From the NCBI RefSeq assembly GCF_018476525.1, contig NZ_JAHCST010000009.1, positions 186,001 to 250,000 of the forward strand: DNA of 64,000 bases, written 5' to 3'. Below the pieces are notes generated by a model. It was not told the DNA's origin. It saw only the letters and a program-made list of their open reading frames with translations, and did no database searches. The DNA comes from Acrocarpospora catenulata. GTDB lineage: Bacteria > Actinomycetota > Actinomycetes > Streptosporangiales > Streptosporangiaceae. The position numbers were made by a program, and so were the translations under genes. Numbering within the stretch: position 1 is the stretch's first letter; the number at the start of each line of letters is the position of its first letter. This document shows positions 8,972 to 17,524 of the stretch, piece after piece.

Positions 8972-9370
8972 TCACGAATCGTTCGGAGATGCACCTGACA
9001 GCTCCCGCACCGGCGACGGATCCATGAAGATCCGATACTCTGCCAGATATTCACCCGAGAAGCGCATCAGCGTCATCGCCGGTAGTCTGACTCGACCACC
9101 CGACTCCCCCGTATAAGTAACCTCCACGAGGGTGGCGATGGAATCGTCTCGTTCCCATGTCTCGATGAGCTCGTGCGAGACCCCGGAAATACCCTGCAGA
9201 TACTCCCCCATCCATCGTTCGATGGCGGCCCTACCTGTCACAGGCGAGTTGTTGGCCATCTGAAATACGGTTTCCCCATCGAAGAATCCCAGGAGGCGGA
9301 CCGGGTCCGCGTCACCCGCGTGGAGCACGTCCGCGGCGCGGACAACCGCCGGTCTGGTCGAACTCGACAT
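8972..9370 (-). CDS. SnoaL-like / NTF2-fold protein
   Basis: A 132-residue protein starting at ATG 9370 after AAAGGAAA. The pattern of an N-terminal helix, a central FFDGETVFQMANNSPVTGRAAIERWM segment and four strands ending with a Y-R-I-F-MD stretch matches the SnoaL/NTF2-like fold, which includes cyclases, isomerases, epoxide hydrolases and many binding proteins. It lies between the FAD hydroxylase and the OYE-type reductase in one minus-strand series and probably acts on an intermediate of the same pathway. Like the reductase it is in DNA of lower G+C. No specific reaction can be assigned. Confidence 0.7.
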   Translation of the reverse strand: MSSSTRPAVVRAADVLHAGDADPVRLLGFFDGETVFQMANNSPVTGRAAIERWMGEYLQGISGVSHELIETWERDDSIATLVEVTYTGESGGRVRLPAMTLMRFSGEYLAEYRIFMDPSPVRELSGASPNDS

Positions 9371-9467
9371 TTCAATTTCCTTTCGATCATTCGCGATTGG
9401 CTCGTCCGCGTCTCGTCGCCTCCGGGTCGAGCCTCATGGTGCGGGCGTCGCCCTCAAGGGCAGTTCG

Positions 9468-11240
9468 TCAGCGGTACAGAACCGTCCCGATCGCGGCGGT
9501 CAACTCGTCGTCCGCAACGCCGGCGCAGTCGTGGGCCCGCCAGGCCACATGGTTGTCCGGCCGCACAAGAATCGCGCCGTCGTCGGCGACCTCACGCAAC
9601 CGGGCCCACGCACCGTCCGGAGCGAGGTAGGCCGCGCCGTCTCCGATCACCACCGTAGAAACCGGGACCCCGAATTTGGCGGTGGCTCGTGACGCGGCAG
9701 ATTCCCAGACGGATGCCCCCGACGGACCTGTCAGTAGAACGAACCCACCCGGGACACCGACAAGATCGTGCGTGGACAGTCGCTGCCCGTCGTGGACGAG
9801 CCACGCGTGCGGAAGCCTGTGACCGGGTCGGGTCGTGGGCTGATAGGCGAACCCCATCGGGTCACGAGGCGGCGCCTCGGAGCCGTCCGGGACAAGCGCC
9901 CCTGCCTCGTAGCCGAACCCGATCTCGATGTCGTGGGCCTGGAACTCCGTCCGCTGGGTGTCGGCGACCTCCGTGAAGCGGGCTCGAAGTGTCGCCCCGT
10001 GCGGAGTCTCGGAGAAGTACTCGGCGTAGGCCCGCTCGACCACCTCGGTCGGCGCTCCCGGCGGTAGCCCGAACCCGGCGTCGACCACGGCGTGGTTGGC
10101 GAAGGTGAACATCGCCCATTCGACGTTGCGGGCGCCCACCGGTCTGCGCTCGGCCTCGTAGGTGTCGAGCAACGCGTCCGCGGCCCACCCTTCGAGTACG
10201 GCGGCGAGCTTCCAGGCGAGGTTGTGCGCGTCCTGGATGGCGGTGTTCAATCCCAGGCCGGTGGTCGGCGGGTGCCGGTGGGCGGCATCCCCGGCCAACA
10301 GGACTCGGCCAACCCGACAACGATCGGCGAGCACGGCCTCGACGATCCAGTGGCTCAGATTGATCGGGATGATGTCGAGGTCGGGGAGGTTGAGCAGGCT
10401 CCGGATCTTCGGGATGATCGTGAATTCGTCGAACTTCTCCGGGTCATCGGGCCGGAACCCGAAGGTGATGCTCCACTCCTCTGAGCGCTTGCCCCAGGTC
10501 GGGCCCATCTGGGCCATCGCCCCGGCACCCCACGTGGAGCCGCCCGACGGGTTGTTGAAGAACGTGATCACCGTCCGGTCATCCCACCAGGGCGACAGGT
10601 CGGCGCGAAAGTGCAGGTTGACCATGTCGACGAGACCGGTGGGGCCCCGCAGTTCCACCCCGAACATCGGTCCGACGGTCTTGCCGCCGTCCGCCGCGAT
10701 CAGATACCGGGCACGCACTGTGTAGGTCTGGTCGTCGTCTCGATCGCGGATGATCGCGAGGACCCCGTCGTCGTCCTGGGTGAGGGTGAGGAGTTCGTGG
10801 TGGAAGCGGATCCTGCCCGGTGCGCGGCTCTCGGCATGCCGCCGCAGCAGCGGCTCCAGCCGGATCTGGGGGTAGTTCGTCGACGGTCCGGGGCTGTCAC
10901 GGTCGTAGGCCTTGGCAAGGGATCCGCCGCCGAAGGCGTCCATCTCCTGAAGGGTGCGGCGGTCGAGCGGGCCGTCACCGCCCAGCGTCGTAACCATCTT
11001 GACGGTGCCGAGGTTCTCCATCGGCGTGCCGACCGCGTAGACCTCGTCCGCCAGGCCGTGCTGACGGAAGATCTCCATGGTCCGCTGGTTGAGGTAGTGC
11101 GCTTTCGGCAGGAGGGAGGTCGACTGGTGGCGCTCCACCAGCAGATGGTCGATCCCGTGGTTGGAAAGGAAGATCGAGCTGGAGAGGCCACAGCCTCCGC
11201 CGCCAATGATCAGGACGGGCACGTCAAGACTGTCAGGCAC
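9468..11240 (-). CDS. FAD-dependent aromatic monooxygenase (PheA/TfdB/MhpA class)
   Basis: A 590-residue protein from GTG 11240, preceded by GGGGAG. The N-terminal GGGGCG dinucleotide-binding motif is at about residues 13-18, and the second FAD motif GDAAHRHPPTTGLGLNTA starts near 317; together these define class A flavoprotein hydroxylases. The last 100 residues, ending with ILVRPDNHVAWRA, match the thioredoxin-like C-terminal domain of phenol hydroxylases. Length is normal for the family. The expected reaction is NAD(P)H- and O2-dependent hydroxylation of a phenolic ring, which would supply the dihydroxy compound for the VOC dioxygenase two genes upstream in the operon. The exact substrate is unknown. 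Confidence 0.9.
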   Translation of the reverse strand: MPDSLDVPVLIIGGGGCGLSSSIFLSNHGIDHLLVERHQSTSLLPKAHYLNQRTMEIFRQHGLADEVYAVGTPMENLGTVKMVTTLGGDGPLDRRTLQEMDAFGGGSLAKAYDRDSPGPSTNYPQIRLEPLLRRHAESRAPGRIRFHHELLTLTQDDDGVLAIIRDRDDDQTYTVRARYLIAADGGKTVGPMFGVELRGPTGLVDMVNLHFRADLSPWWDDRTVITFFNNPSGGSTWGAGAMAQMGPTWGKRSEEWSITFGFRPDDPEKFDEFTIIPKIRSLLNLPDLDIIPINLSHWIVEAVLADRCRVGRVLLAGDAAHRHPPTTGLGLNTAIQDAHNLAWKLAAVLEGWAADALLDTYEAERRPVGARNVEWAMFTFANHAVVDAGFGLPPGAPTEVVERAYAEYFSETPHGATLRARFTEVADTQRTEFQAHDIEIGFGYEAGALVPDGSEAPPRDPMGFAYQPTTRPGHRLPHAWLVHDGQRLSTHDLVGVPGGFVLLTGPSGASVWESAASRATAKFGVPVSTVVIGDGAAYLAPDGAWARLREVADDGAILVRPDNHVAWRAHDCAGVADDELTAAIGTVLYR

Positions 11241-11324
11241 AGGTCAACTCCCCATTGAGTGCAGCCGAAGGCGGCTCGTGTCGAATTCGGGTGGGGTTGG
11301 TCAGCCGGGACGGGACGGTCCGGG

Positions 11325-12194
11325 TCAGCGGACCGGACCGGCATGGAAGTGGTGCCTCATCGATCCGATGCCCTCGACGTGGGTTAGGAGCACGTCGCCG
11401 GGTGTGATGAGGCGCTTCGGGTCTCGGGCGAAACCGACCCCGGACGGGGTCCCGGTGAAGATCAGGTCACCCGGCAGGAGCGGGAGCACCGAGGACAGGT
11501 AGGCAACGATGCCGGCGACCGAGAAGATCATGTCGCTGGTGCGCGCCTGCTGCATCTGCTCACCGTTGAGGTGACAACCGATCTCCAGGTCGGCGGGGTC
11601 CTCGAACTCGTCCGGGGTCACTACAGCCGGCCCGATCGGCGCGAACTTCGGAAACGACTTCGCCAGACTGAACTGCGGCGGATTCGGGGGCCCCGTCTGC
11701 AGCTCCCGCTCGGACAGATCCTGCCCGACGGTCAGCCCGGCGACATACTCCCAGGCCTGGTCAGCCGGGACGCGTTCGGCCCGCTTGCCGATGACGACCA
11801 CGAGCTCCGCCTCGAAGTCGACCGAACCGGGGGGCAGGGGGATGTCATCGTACGGACCGGCCACCGAGGACGGGAACTTGGTGAAGACCATCGGCGTCGT
11901 GTCAGAGGCCTCCAGCCCGCCCTCGGCGGCGTGGTCGCGGTAATTGAGGCCGATCGCGAAGACCTGCCGAGGCTCCGGAACCGGAGCAGCCAGGGTGACC
12001 TCGTCCAGCGCGGGGCCGCAGACCGCACCGGGTCGCACGCCACGCTCCTCGGCGGCCCACGCCACGAACTCCTCCCATCGGGCGTAGACGGCCTGGGGGG
12101 CTGCGTCGAACCGCCCGCCGCTGGCCTGCTCGACGTCGACGACCTGGCCGTCGACGACCACCGCGAGCCGACCCTCGACACTCACAACACGCAC
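11325..12194 (-). CDS. Fumarylacetoacetate hydrolase (FAH) family protein
   Basis: A 289-residue protein from GTG 12194 with a GAGGAG site upstream. Metal ligands of the FAH fold are visible: E128 and E130 in VDFEAEL and D159 in VGQDLSE. The segments GLNYRDHAAEGG and FTGTPSGVGFARDPKRLITPGD are family signatures. FAH enzymes hydrolyse, decarboxylate or hydrate 2-keto acids formed by ring cleavage, for example acylpyruvases and 2-hydroxyhepta-2,4-diene-1,7-dioate isomerase. Position between the ring hydroxylase and the extradiol-type dioxygenase fits processing of a meta-cleavage product. Confidence 0.9.
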   Translation of the reverse strand: MRVVSVEGRLAVVVDGQVVDVEQASGGRFDAAPQAVYARWEEFVAWAAEERGVRPGAVCGPALDEVTLAAPVPEPRQVFAIGLNYRDHAAEGGLEASDTTPMVFTKFPSSVAGPYDDIPLPPGSVDFEAELVVVIGKRAERVPADQAWEYVAGLTVGQDLSERELQTGPPNPPQFSLAKSFPKFAPIGPAVVTPDEFEDPADLEIGCHLNGEQMQQARTSDMIFSVAGIVAYLSSVLPLLPGDLIFTGTPSGVGFARDPKRLITPGDVLLTHVEGIGSMRHHFHAGPVR

Positions 12195-12240
12195 GTCACA
12201 CTGCTCCTCACCACTCCGGGTCCGCTGCCGAAAACGCTGA

Positions 12241-12822
12241 TCACGCAGGCGCGAACAGGCGAGCCATCGGCTCCGCGTAGGGCGAGCCGGCGTCGACAGC
12301 CCAGCTTCGGGTCGTGAGCTCCGCGGGGGAGGCGCCGGCGCGCAGGGCCTCGGCCATCTTCCGCGGATCGAACGAGGGGCCGACGGGGTCGGCTGCGTAC
12401 TCGGCCCCGGTCATGTAGGCAGTCGCGTCCTCGGGCTTGGCGAAGTTGTCGATCTGCAGTTCGACCGTGTTTCCGTCGGGGTCCCGGTAGTAGAGCGAGG
12501 TCGTCACGCCGTGCTGGATGGGCACCCGCGGCTCGATCCCGGCCGCGCGGAGGTCCTCGAACTTCTCCAGCAGCGTCTCGAGGCTGGGGAAGGTGAACGC
12601 GCTGTGCTGCAGGCCGACCGTGAATGGTGTCCGCTCGACCCACGGCTCGGCCGGCGACCCGACCAGCGCGATCCGGTGGTGCTCCTCGTCGAAGGTCAGG
12701 AAGCACATGCCCGGGTTCTCGTAAACGACGTCGGCGCCCAGGACGGTCCGGTACCAGTCGCGCATCTCGGCGACCTGGTTCGTCTGCAACACGATGTGCG
12801 CGAACTTCGGGGTGGCAGTCAT
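12241..12822 (-). CDS. VOC family extradiol-type ring-cleavage dioxygenase
   Basis: A 193-residue protein from ATG 12822. The likely metal triad of the vicinal-oxygen-chelate fold is H9 (FAHIVL), H73 (LQHSAF) and E121 (NTVELQ), and YYRDPDGNTVELQ is a strong VOC signature. The size corresponds to one pair of beta-alpha-beta-beta-beta modules plus a 60-residue C-terminal extension, so it resembles the small single-domain extradiol dioxygenases more than the 300-residue BphC type. As first gene of the minus-strand series, next to a FAH hydrolase and a ring hydroxylase, ring cleavage is the best guess. A glyoxalase-like or other VOC role is possible. Confidence 0.78.
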   Translation of the reverse strand: MTATPKFAHIVLQTNQVAEMRDWYRTVLGADVVYENPGMCFLTFDEEHHRIALVGSPAEPWVERTPFTVGLQHSAFTFPSLETLLEKFEDLRAAGIEPRVPIQHGVTTSLYYRDPDGNTVELQIDNFAKPEDATAYMTGAEYAADPVGPSFDPRKMAEALRAGASPAELTTRSWAVDAGSPYAEPMARLFAPA

Positions 12823-12920
12823 CCTCGTCCCACATCCTCGTCAGTCGGTGATCACCGGCGCCGCGCGGGCCAGCTGTGACCCGGCTTACACGGACCGGTA
12901 TCGGCCAAAAGTAGGACTTA

Positions 12921-12951
12921 GTTGAGTGGAAGTCAATGAGCGTCACTCAAC
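12921..12951. promoter_or_regulatory. Inverted repeat GTTGAGTG-N15-CACTCAAC, candidate operator
   Basis: A perfect 8-bp inverted repeat with a 15-nt spacer, 99 bp upstream of the minus-strand VOC gene. It sits in a 482-bp gene-free stretch (12823-13304) between divergent operons; the short open frames there look non-coding. Its sequence differs from the TGTCAAC operators, so a second regulator may act on the minus-strand operon. Confidence 0.5.
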
Positions 12952-12998
12952 GAGTATCTTCACAGGTGGGGGCAACCTCGACGCGTTCGAGCCCAATG

Positions 12999-13037
12999 AA
13001 TCAACGACACTGTTGACACTCGGTCCGCAGTGTCGTT
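12999..13037. promoter_or_regulatory. Operator site 4 overlapping a 10-bp inverted repeat
   Basis: Positions 12999-13018 read AATCAAC, spacer GACACT, then GTTGACA, a member of the operator family with a two-base change in the left arm. Overlapping it, AACGACACTG (13003-13012) and CAGTGTCGTT (13028-13037) form a perfect 10-bp inverted repeat with a 15-nt spacer. The site lies about 290 bp before the thiolase-like/DUF35 fusion gene, implying a long leader, and about 180 bp before the divergent VOC gene. Confidence 0.6.
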
Positions 13038-13304
13038 ACCGTCCCGGGAGAACTGGCTGGCGTGACCCGGTTCGTCCCGCCACGTACACGTTCGGAGAGG
13101 GCTGGGCACATGGACGGCGGCACCCGCGAACCCCCGGTCGCGCGCCCCGCGAACGATCGGGTCCCGCGCGGCAGACCTCCGCACTGCGACCGCTCCTGCA
13201 CTCGGCCCGTTCCTTGGTCGGCTGCACAATCACGCGGCTCGGGCCGAGGTCCATCGGCCGACCCCGCGCCGCGACGAGATCCCTGCCACTGAAATGAGTT
13301 GATC

Positions 13305-14645
13305 GTGCCCGATCTATCCAGACCTGCTGTGGTTGCGGCAGGCAGCTACACGCCGTCGTTCTCGGTCCGCCGTGGCCGCCACCGCGTCCTCGTCGCCAAC
13401 GGCGATGAGGACGCCGTCACCCTGGCGATCGAGGCCGCTCAGGACTGCCTCACCCGGTACGAAGGGCCCGTCGACGAACTCCACCTCGCGTTCGCCCGCC
13501 CCGAACTGGTCAACGGCCCGCAGGCCGAGATCGTCCGCGAGGCGGCCGGACTCGACGCCGGCGTCACCGTGTCGGTCAGCGCCGGCGACTCGCTTGCCGG
13601 ACTGGCGGCGCTCGCCGCAGCCATGAACGCCGTCCAGGCGGGCCGCGTGCGTTCGGTCCTGCTCGTCGCGACGGAGTCCGGTGACAGCGAGCGGGTCTCG
13701 GCGGGGGCCGTCGCCGTCCTCGTTGCCGACAGCGACGCGCCGGCGCTACGACCAGGGGCCCAGCGGAGCGCCGGCGACGTCGTCTACGGAAACTGGACCG
13801 ACGGCGATGGCGTGCGACACCTCGGCGACGGCCGCTACCTCGACCGATACGTCGCCGATCACGCGAAGGCAGCCCTGGCCGCGCTCATCGCGATGGACGG
13901 CCCCCCGCCCGCCGCCGTGACCGGCGTGGCCGCCGCAGCGGTGGCCACCGCCTGCGGCAGCGACCGGTCCGCCGTCCTCCCGGATCGCGGGGTGGCGGGT
14001 CCGCTCTTGGCCGTCCTCGCCGCCGGGTCCGCCGCGACGGGTTCGGCGGCCACCGTGGTCGCGACGACGGCGAGCCGCGCCGTCGCACTGAGCATCGAGG
14101 TCGACGCGGGGACCCGGCCCCTCCTCCCGACCCTCCCCGGGCCCGTCCCGGAGTTGCCGGAGCCGATCGATGTCCGCTCGTCGCCACCGCTGTCGCTGCC
14201 GGGCAGCTCGCCCTTCTTCAGGCGGTCCGCGCGGGAGCTGCTCCGGCTCGAGGGCGCCCGCTGCGACGGCTGCGGCCACGTCGTGTTCCCGCCCTCGCAG
14301 CGCACGATCTGCCCGTCGTGCCACGGCTACGGCTTCACGCCGGCACCGCTGAGCCGGACCGGCCGCGTCTACACCTTCATCGTCAACCGGTTCCTCCCCA
14401 CCGGTTTCGGCGACCAGATGATCCTCGTCCTCGCCGAACTGGACGACGGCTCGCGGTACTGGGCGCCGACGTCCGGCATGGGCCCGGACGAGGTGGAGAT
14501 CGGCGCCGCCGTCGAGCTGCGGGTCCGCCGGTTCACCGACGACGGCGGCGCACCCGTCTACGCCATGAAGTTCGTCCCGCCACGCACCGCCCGCGACGGC
14601 GCCGGATCCACGGGAGCCACGACCGAGTCGAGGAACGTCGCATGA
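13305..14645 (+). CDS. Thiolase-like/HMG-CoA-synthase-like protein fused to a DUF35 Zn-ribbon/OB-fold domain
   Basis: 446 residues from GTG 13305; a TTG at 13299 in the same frame is also possible and neither has a strong ribosome site. Residues 1-270 resemble half of the thiolase/HMG-CoA synthase fold, but the nucleophilic cysteine is absent: the aligned stretch reads VSVSAGDSLAG. Residues 300-430 are a DUF35 domain with a zinc ribbon (cysteines near 320, 323, 336 and 339) and an OB-fold. DUF35 proteins bridge thiolases to partner enzymes, as in the archaeal thiolase/HMG-CoA synthase/DUF35 complex. The gene overlaps an intact thiolase gene by 4 nt, so it is probably a scaffold or substrate-channelling partner of that thiolase. 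Confidence 0.8.
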   Translation: MPDLSRPAVVAAGSYTPSFSVRRGRHRVLVANGDEDAVTLAIEAAQDCLTRYEGPVDELHLAFARPELVNGPQAEIVREAAGLDAGVTVSVSAGDSLAGLAALAAAMNAVQAGRVRSVLLVATESGDSERVSAGAVAVLVADSDAPALRPGAQRSAGDVVYGNWTDGDGVRHLGDGRYLDRYVADHAKAALAALIAMDGPPPAAVTGVAAAAVATACGSDRSAVLPDRGVAGPLLAVLAAGSAATGSAATVVATTASRAVALSIEVDAGTRPLLPTLPGPVPELPEPIDVRSSPPLSLPGSSPFFRRSARELLRLEGARCDGCGHVVFPPSQRTICPSCHGYGFTPAPLSRTGRVYTFIVNRFLPTGFGDQMILVLAELDDGSRYWAPTSGMGPDEVEIGAAVELRVRRFTDDGGAPVYAMKFVPPRTARDGAGSTGATTESRNVA

Positions 14646-15811
14646 GGAACAAGGTGGCCATCGTCGGAGCGGGCATGACCCCCTTCGGCGAGCACTTCGA
14701 CCGCGGGCTCGAGCAGCTCGCCGCAGACGCCTACCGGACGGCGCTCGCCGGCGTCGACAAGGGAATCGACCCCGCCGACATCGAGGCCGGGTTCTTCGCC
14801 AACGTGATGGGCAGCCTGGGCGGCAACGAGATCCCGTCCGGCGCGACGCTGGCCAACGCCATCGGGCTGCCCGGGCTCCCGGTGAGCAGGATCGAGAACG
14901 GGTGTCCGAGCGGCAGCGACTCGATCCGAATCGGCGCGATGGCCGTGGCCTCAGGCGTGCACGACGTCGTCGTGGTCGTCGGCGCGGAGAAGCTGCGCGA
15001 GCGGCCGACCAAGGAGAGCCTGCTCGAGAGCGGACGGGTGGGCCATCCCATCCTTTCCTACGCCAACACCGCGGCGACGATCTTCGCCCCGCAGGCTGCC
15101 CGGCACATGCACGAGTACGGCACGACGCGCGAACAGCTCGCGATGGTCGCGGTCAAGGCCTGGGACAACGCTTCGCTGAACCCCAATGCCCAGCGCCAGG
15201 CGTCAATCACCGTCGACGACGTCCTGAACAGCCCCATGGTCTGTTCCCCGTTCACGGTGCTGGACTCCTGCCCCCAGTCCGACGGCGCCGCAGCGGTCGT
15301 GCTGTGCCGGGCCGACATCGCGCACCGGTTCACCGACTCCCCCGTCTACATCGCCGGGGTGGGGCTCGCGACCGAAGGGCTCTACTACCACGAGAAGACC
15401 CGGATGACCGGCTGGGACTGCACCCGGCTCGCATCCTCCCGCGCGTACGAGATGGCCGGGATCACCGCACAGGACCTCGACGCGGTCGAGTTGCACGACT
15501 GCTTCACCGGCACCGAGATCATGACCTACGAGGATCTCGGGCTCTGCGAGGAGGGCGCCGGGGGCAAACTCGTCGAGTCCGGCGATACGACCCTGCGCGG
15601 GCGGATCCCGGTCAACCCCAGCGGCGGCCTGCTCGCGAAGGGACACCCCGTGGGCGCCACGGGCGTGGCCCAGGTCGTCGAGCTGTTCGGGCAGCTGCGC
15701 GAGCAGGCCGGCGCCCGGCAGGTCTCGCTGCGCAACGGCAAGGCGCTCCAGCACAACGTCGGCGGTTACTCCGTCGGCATCTCCGTCGTCACAGTCCTGT
15801 CACGGGACTGA
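14642..15811 (+). CDS. Thiolase family acetyl/acyl-CoA acyltransferase (SCP2-type)
   Basis: A 389-residue protein from ATG 14642 in an ATGA overlap with the upstream fusion gene. It keeps the acyl-accepting cysteine in ENGCPSG (C88) and the HPVGATG histidine motif near the C-terminus, together with ELHDCF and NPSGGLLAKGHP, so it should be catalytically competent. This is the SCP2/SCPx-like subgroup used for steroid and branched side-chain thiolysis more than the FadA type. With the fused DUF35 subunit and the downstream acyl-CoA ligase it probably carries out CoA-dependent shortening of an acyl side chain. Confidence 0.88.
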   Translation: MRNKVAIVGAGMTPFGEHFDRGLEQLAADAYRTALAGVDKGIDPADIEAGFFANVMGSLGGNEIPSGATLANAIGLPGLPVSRIENGCPSGSDSIRIGAMAVASGVHDVVVVVGAEKLRERPTKESLLESGRVGHPILSYANTAATIFAPQAARHMHEYGTTREQLAMVAVKAWDNASLNPNAQRQASITVDDVLNSPMVCSPFTVLDSCPQSDGAAAVVLCRADIAHRFTDSPVYIAGVGLATEGLYYHEKTRMTGWDCTRLASSRAYEMAGITAQDLDAVELHDCFTGTEIMTYEDLGLCEEGAGGKLVESGDTTLRGRIPVNPSGGLLAKGHPVGATGVAQVVELFGQLREQAGARQVSLRNGKALQHNVGGYSVGISVVTVLSRD

Positions 15812-15826
15812 ACAGAGAGGCTAACG

Positions 15827-17485
15827 ATGGCTGAGCTCAGCACCTCGGATCTCCGCCGGCTCGTCGAGGCCGACCGGGACCTCCGCCGGCTCGTGGAGGA
15901 CCGTGCCGAGCGGTACACCGACAGAACGTTCCTCCGGTTCGGCGGTTCCGACCTGTCCTACGGCGAGATCGACTCCCTCGCCGACCGTGCCGCCCAGGGC
16001 CTGATCGCGCACGGGACAGGCCGCGGCGACGCGGTGGCGATCATGATGCGGAACTCCCCCGACTGGCTGTCCGCCTGGTTCGGTGCCATCAAGATCGGCG
16101 CGACGATCGTGCCGATCAACGTCGCGCTACGCGGGGACGGCCTGGTACACATCCTGAACGACTCCCGGGCCGCCATCGTGATCGTCGACGCCGACCTGCT
16201 CCCCCAGCTGCAGGCCGTGCTGGCAGAGCTCCCCCGCGTACAGCGTGTCGTCGTACGCGAGGCCGGCGGCCAGACAAGTCACGGCACCGGGCACGCCGAC
16301 ATCCGGGAGTTCCTCGATCACCCGGCCGTCCGGCCGCCGGCGCTGGACCTGCGCACCAAAGACCCGGCGACCATCCTCTACACGTCCGGTACGACCGGTC
16401 CGGCCAAGGGCTGCCTGCTCCCGCACGGACAGTACGTCGCCGCCGCGCACCAAATGGCCGTCAACCTCGAGTACGACTGCTCCGACACCCTGTACTCGTG
16501 CCTGCCGTTGTTCCACATCAACGCGCAGAACTACTCCGTGCTCTCCGCCTGGACCACCGGCGCCACGCTGGCCCTGGACGCGACGTTCACCGCGTCCGGC
16601 TTCTGGCGGCGGATCATCGACACCGGCGCCACCGCGTTCAACATCATCGGTGGCATCCCGCAGCTGCTCTGGAACCAGCCGCCGTCCGAGCTGGACCGGG
16701 CGCACAAGGCTCGGGCCGCCTTCGGGGTGCCGGTGCCGCTGGAGATCTGGGAGCAGTGGGAGGAACGCTTCGGGGTGCGGATCGTCTACGCCTACGGGAT
16801 GACCGAGAACGGGCTGCCGACGCTGTTTCCGTACGCCAACACCCCGGCACCCGCGTACCTGCGCGGATCGGGGGGGCAGGCCAGCGCCAGTGCGGAGGTC
16901 GCGATTCTGGACGAGGACGACCGGCTCGTCCCCGCCGGGACGGTCGGCGAGATCGCCACCCGGCCGAAGATCGCCCACACGATGATGCTGGAGTACTTCG
17001 GCAACCCGGCCGCGACGGTCGCCGCAACCCGCAACAGCTGGTTCCACACCGGCGACCTCGGCTACCTGGACGAGGAGGGCTACCTCTTCTATGTCGACCG
17101 CAAGAAGGACGCCATGCGCCGCCGGGGTGAGATGGTGTCGAGCTGGGACGTCGAGTCCGTCGTGCGCAAGCACCCGTCGGTAGCGGACTGCGCCGCGTAC
17201 GGGGTCCCCTCGCCGCTCGGCGAGGAAGAGATCATGATCACCGTCGTACCCGCGGCGAGTGGCGAGTTCGAGCCCGCCGCGCTGCTGGAGTTCTGCCGCG
17301 AGCGGATGGCCTTGTTCCAGCTTCCGCGCTACGTCCGAGTCGTCGCGTCCCTCCCCAGGACCCAGACCGAGCGGATCGAGAAGTACAAGCTCCGCGCGGA
17401 GGGGATCACGGAGGACACCTGGGACGCGACGGTGTCCCCCGCGGCCGGCGCGAAGATCGCAGGAATCGGCGCCGACGCAAACTGA
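15827..17485 (+). CDS. AMP-dependent acyl-CoA ligase
   Basis: A 552-residue enzyme of the ANL superfamily, starting at ATG 15827, 15 nt after the thiolase stop. The P-loop-like motif YTSGTTGPAKG lies near residue 185, the A5 motif is YAYGMTENG, A8 is GDLGYLDEEGYLFYVDRKKDAMRRRGE, and a lysine in the C-terminal LPRTQTERIEKYKLR segment would serve adenylation. The overall pattern is closest to the CaiC-like ATP-dependent acyl-CoA ligases. It likely activates the imported carboxylic acid as its CoA thioester ahead of the thiolase and aldolase steps. Confidence 0.9.
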   Translation: MAELSTSDLRRLVEADRDLRRLVEDRAERYTDRTFLRFGGSDLSYGEIDSLADRAAQGLIAHGTGRGDAVAIMMRNSPDWLSAWFGAIKIGATIVPINVALRGDGLVHILNDSRAAIVIVDADLLPQLQAVLAELPRVQRVVVREAGGQTSHGTGHADIREFLDHPAVRPPALDLRTKDPATILYTSGTTGPAKGCLLPHGQYVAAAHQMAVNLEYDCSDTLYSCLPLFHINAQNYSVLSAWTTGATLALDATFTASGFWRRIIDTGATAFNIIGGIPQLLWNQPPSELDRAHKARAAFGVPVPLEIWEQWEERFGVRIVYAYGMTENGLPTLFPYANTPAPAYLRGSGGQASASAEVAILDEDDRLVPAGTVGEIATRPKIAHTMMLEYFGNPAATVAATRNSWFHTGDLGYLDEEGYLFYVDRKKDAMRRRGEMVSSWDVESVVRKHPSVADCAAYGVPSPLGEEEIMITVVPAASGEFEPAALLEFCRERMALFQLPRYVRVVASLPRTQTERIEKYKLRAEGITEDTWDATVSPAAGAKIAGIGADAN

Positions 17486-17524
17486 GCGGGCGGCACCGGG
17501 TGGTCCTCGCGGCTATCGTCGACC

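Noticed and set aside
12926-13297. A 123-codon plus-strand frame in the divergent gap
   Set aside because: It contains three inverted repeats and its product looks random (Arg/Pro-rich).
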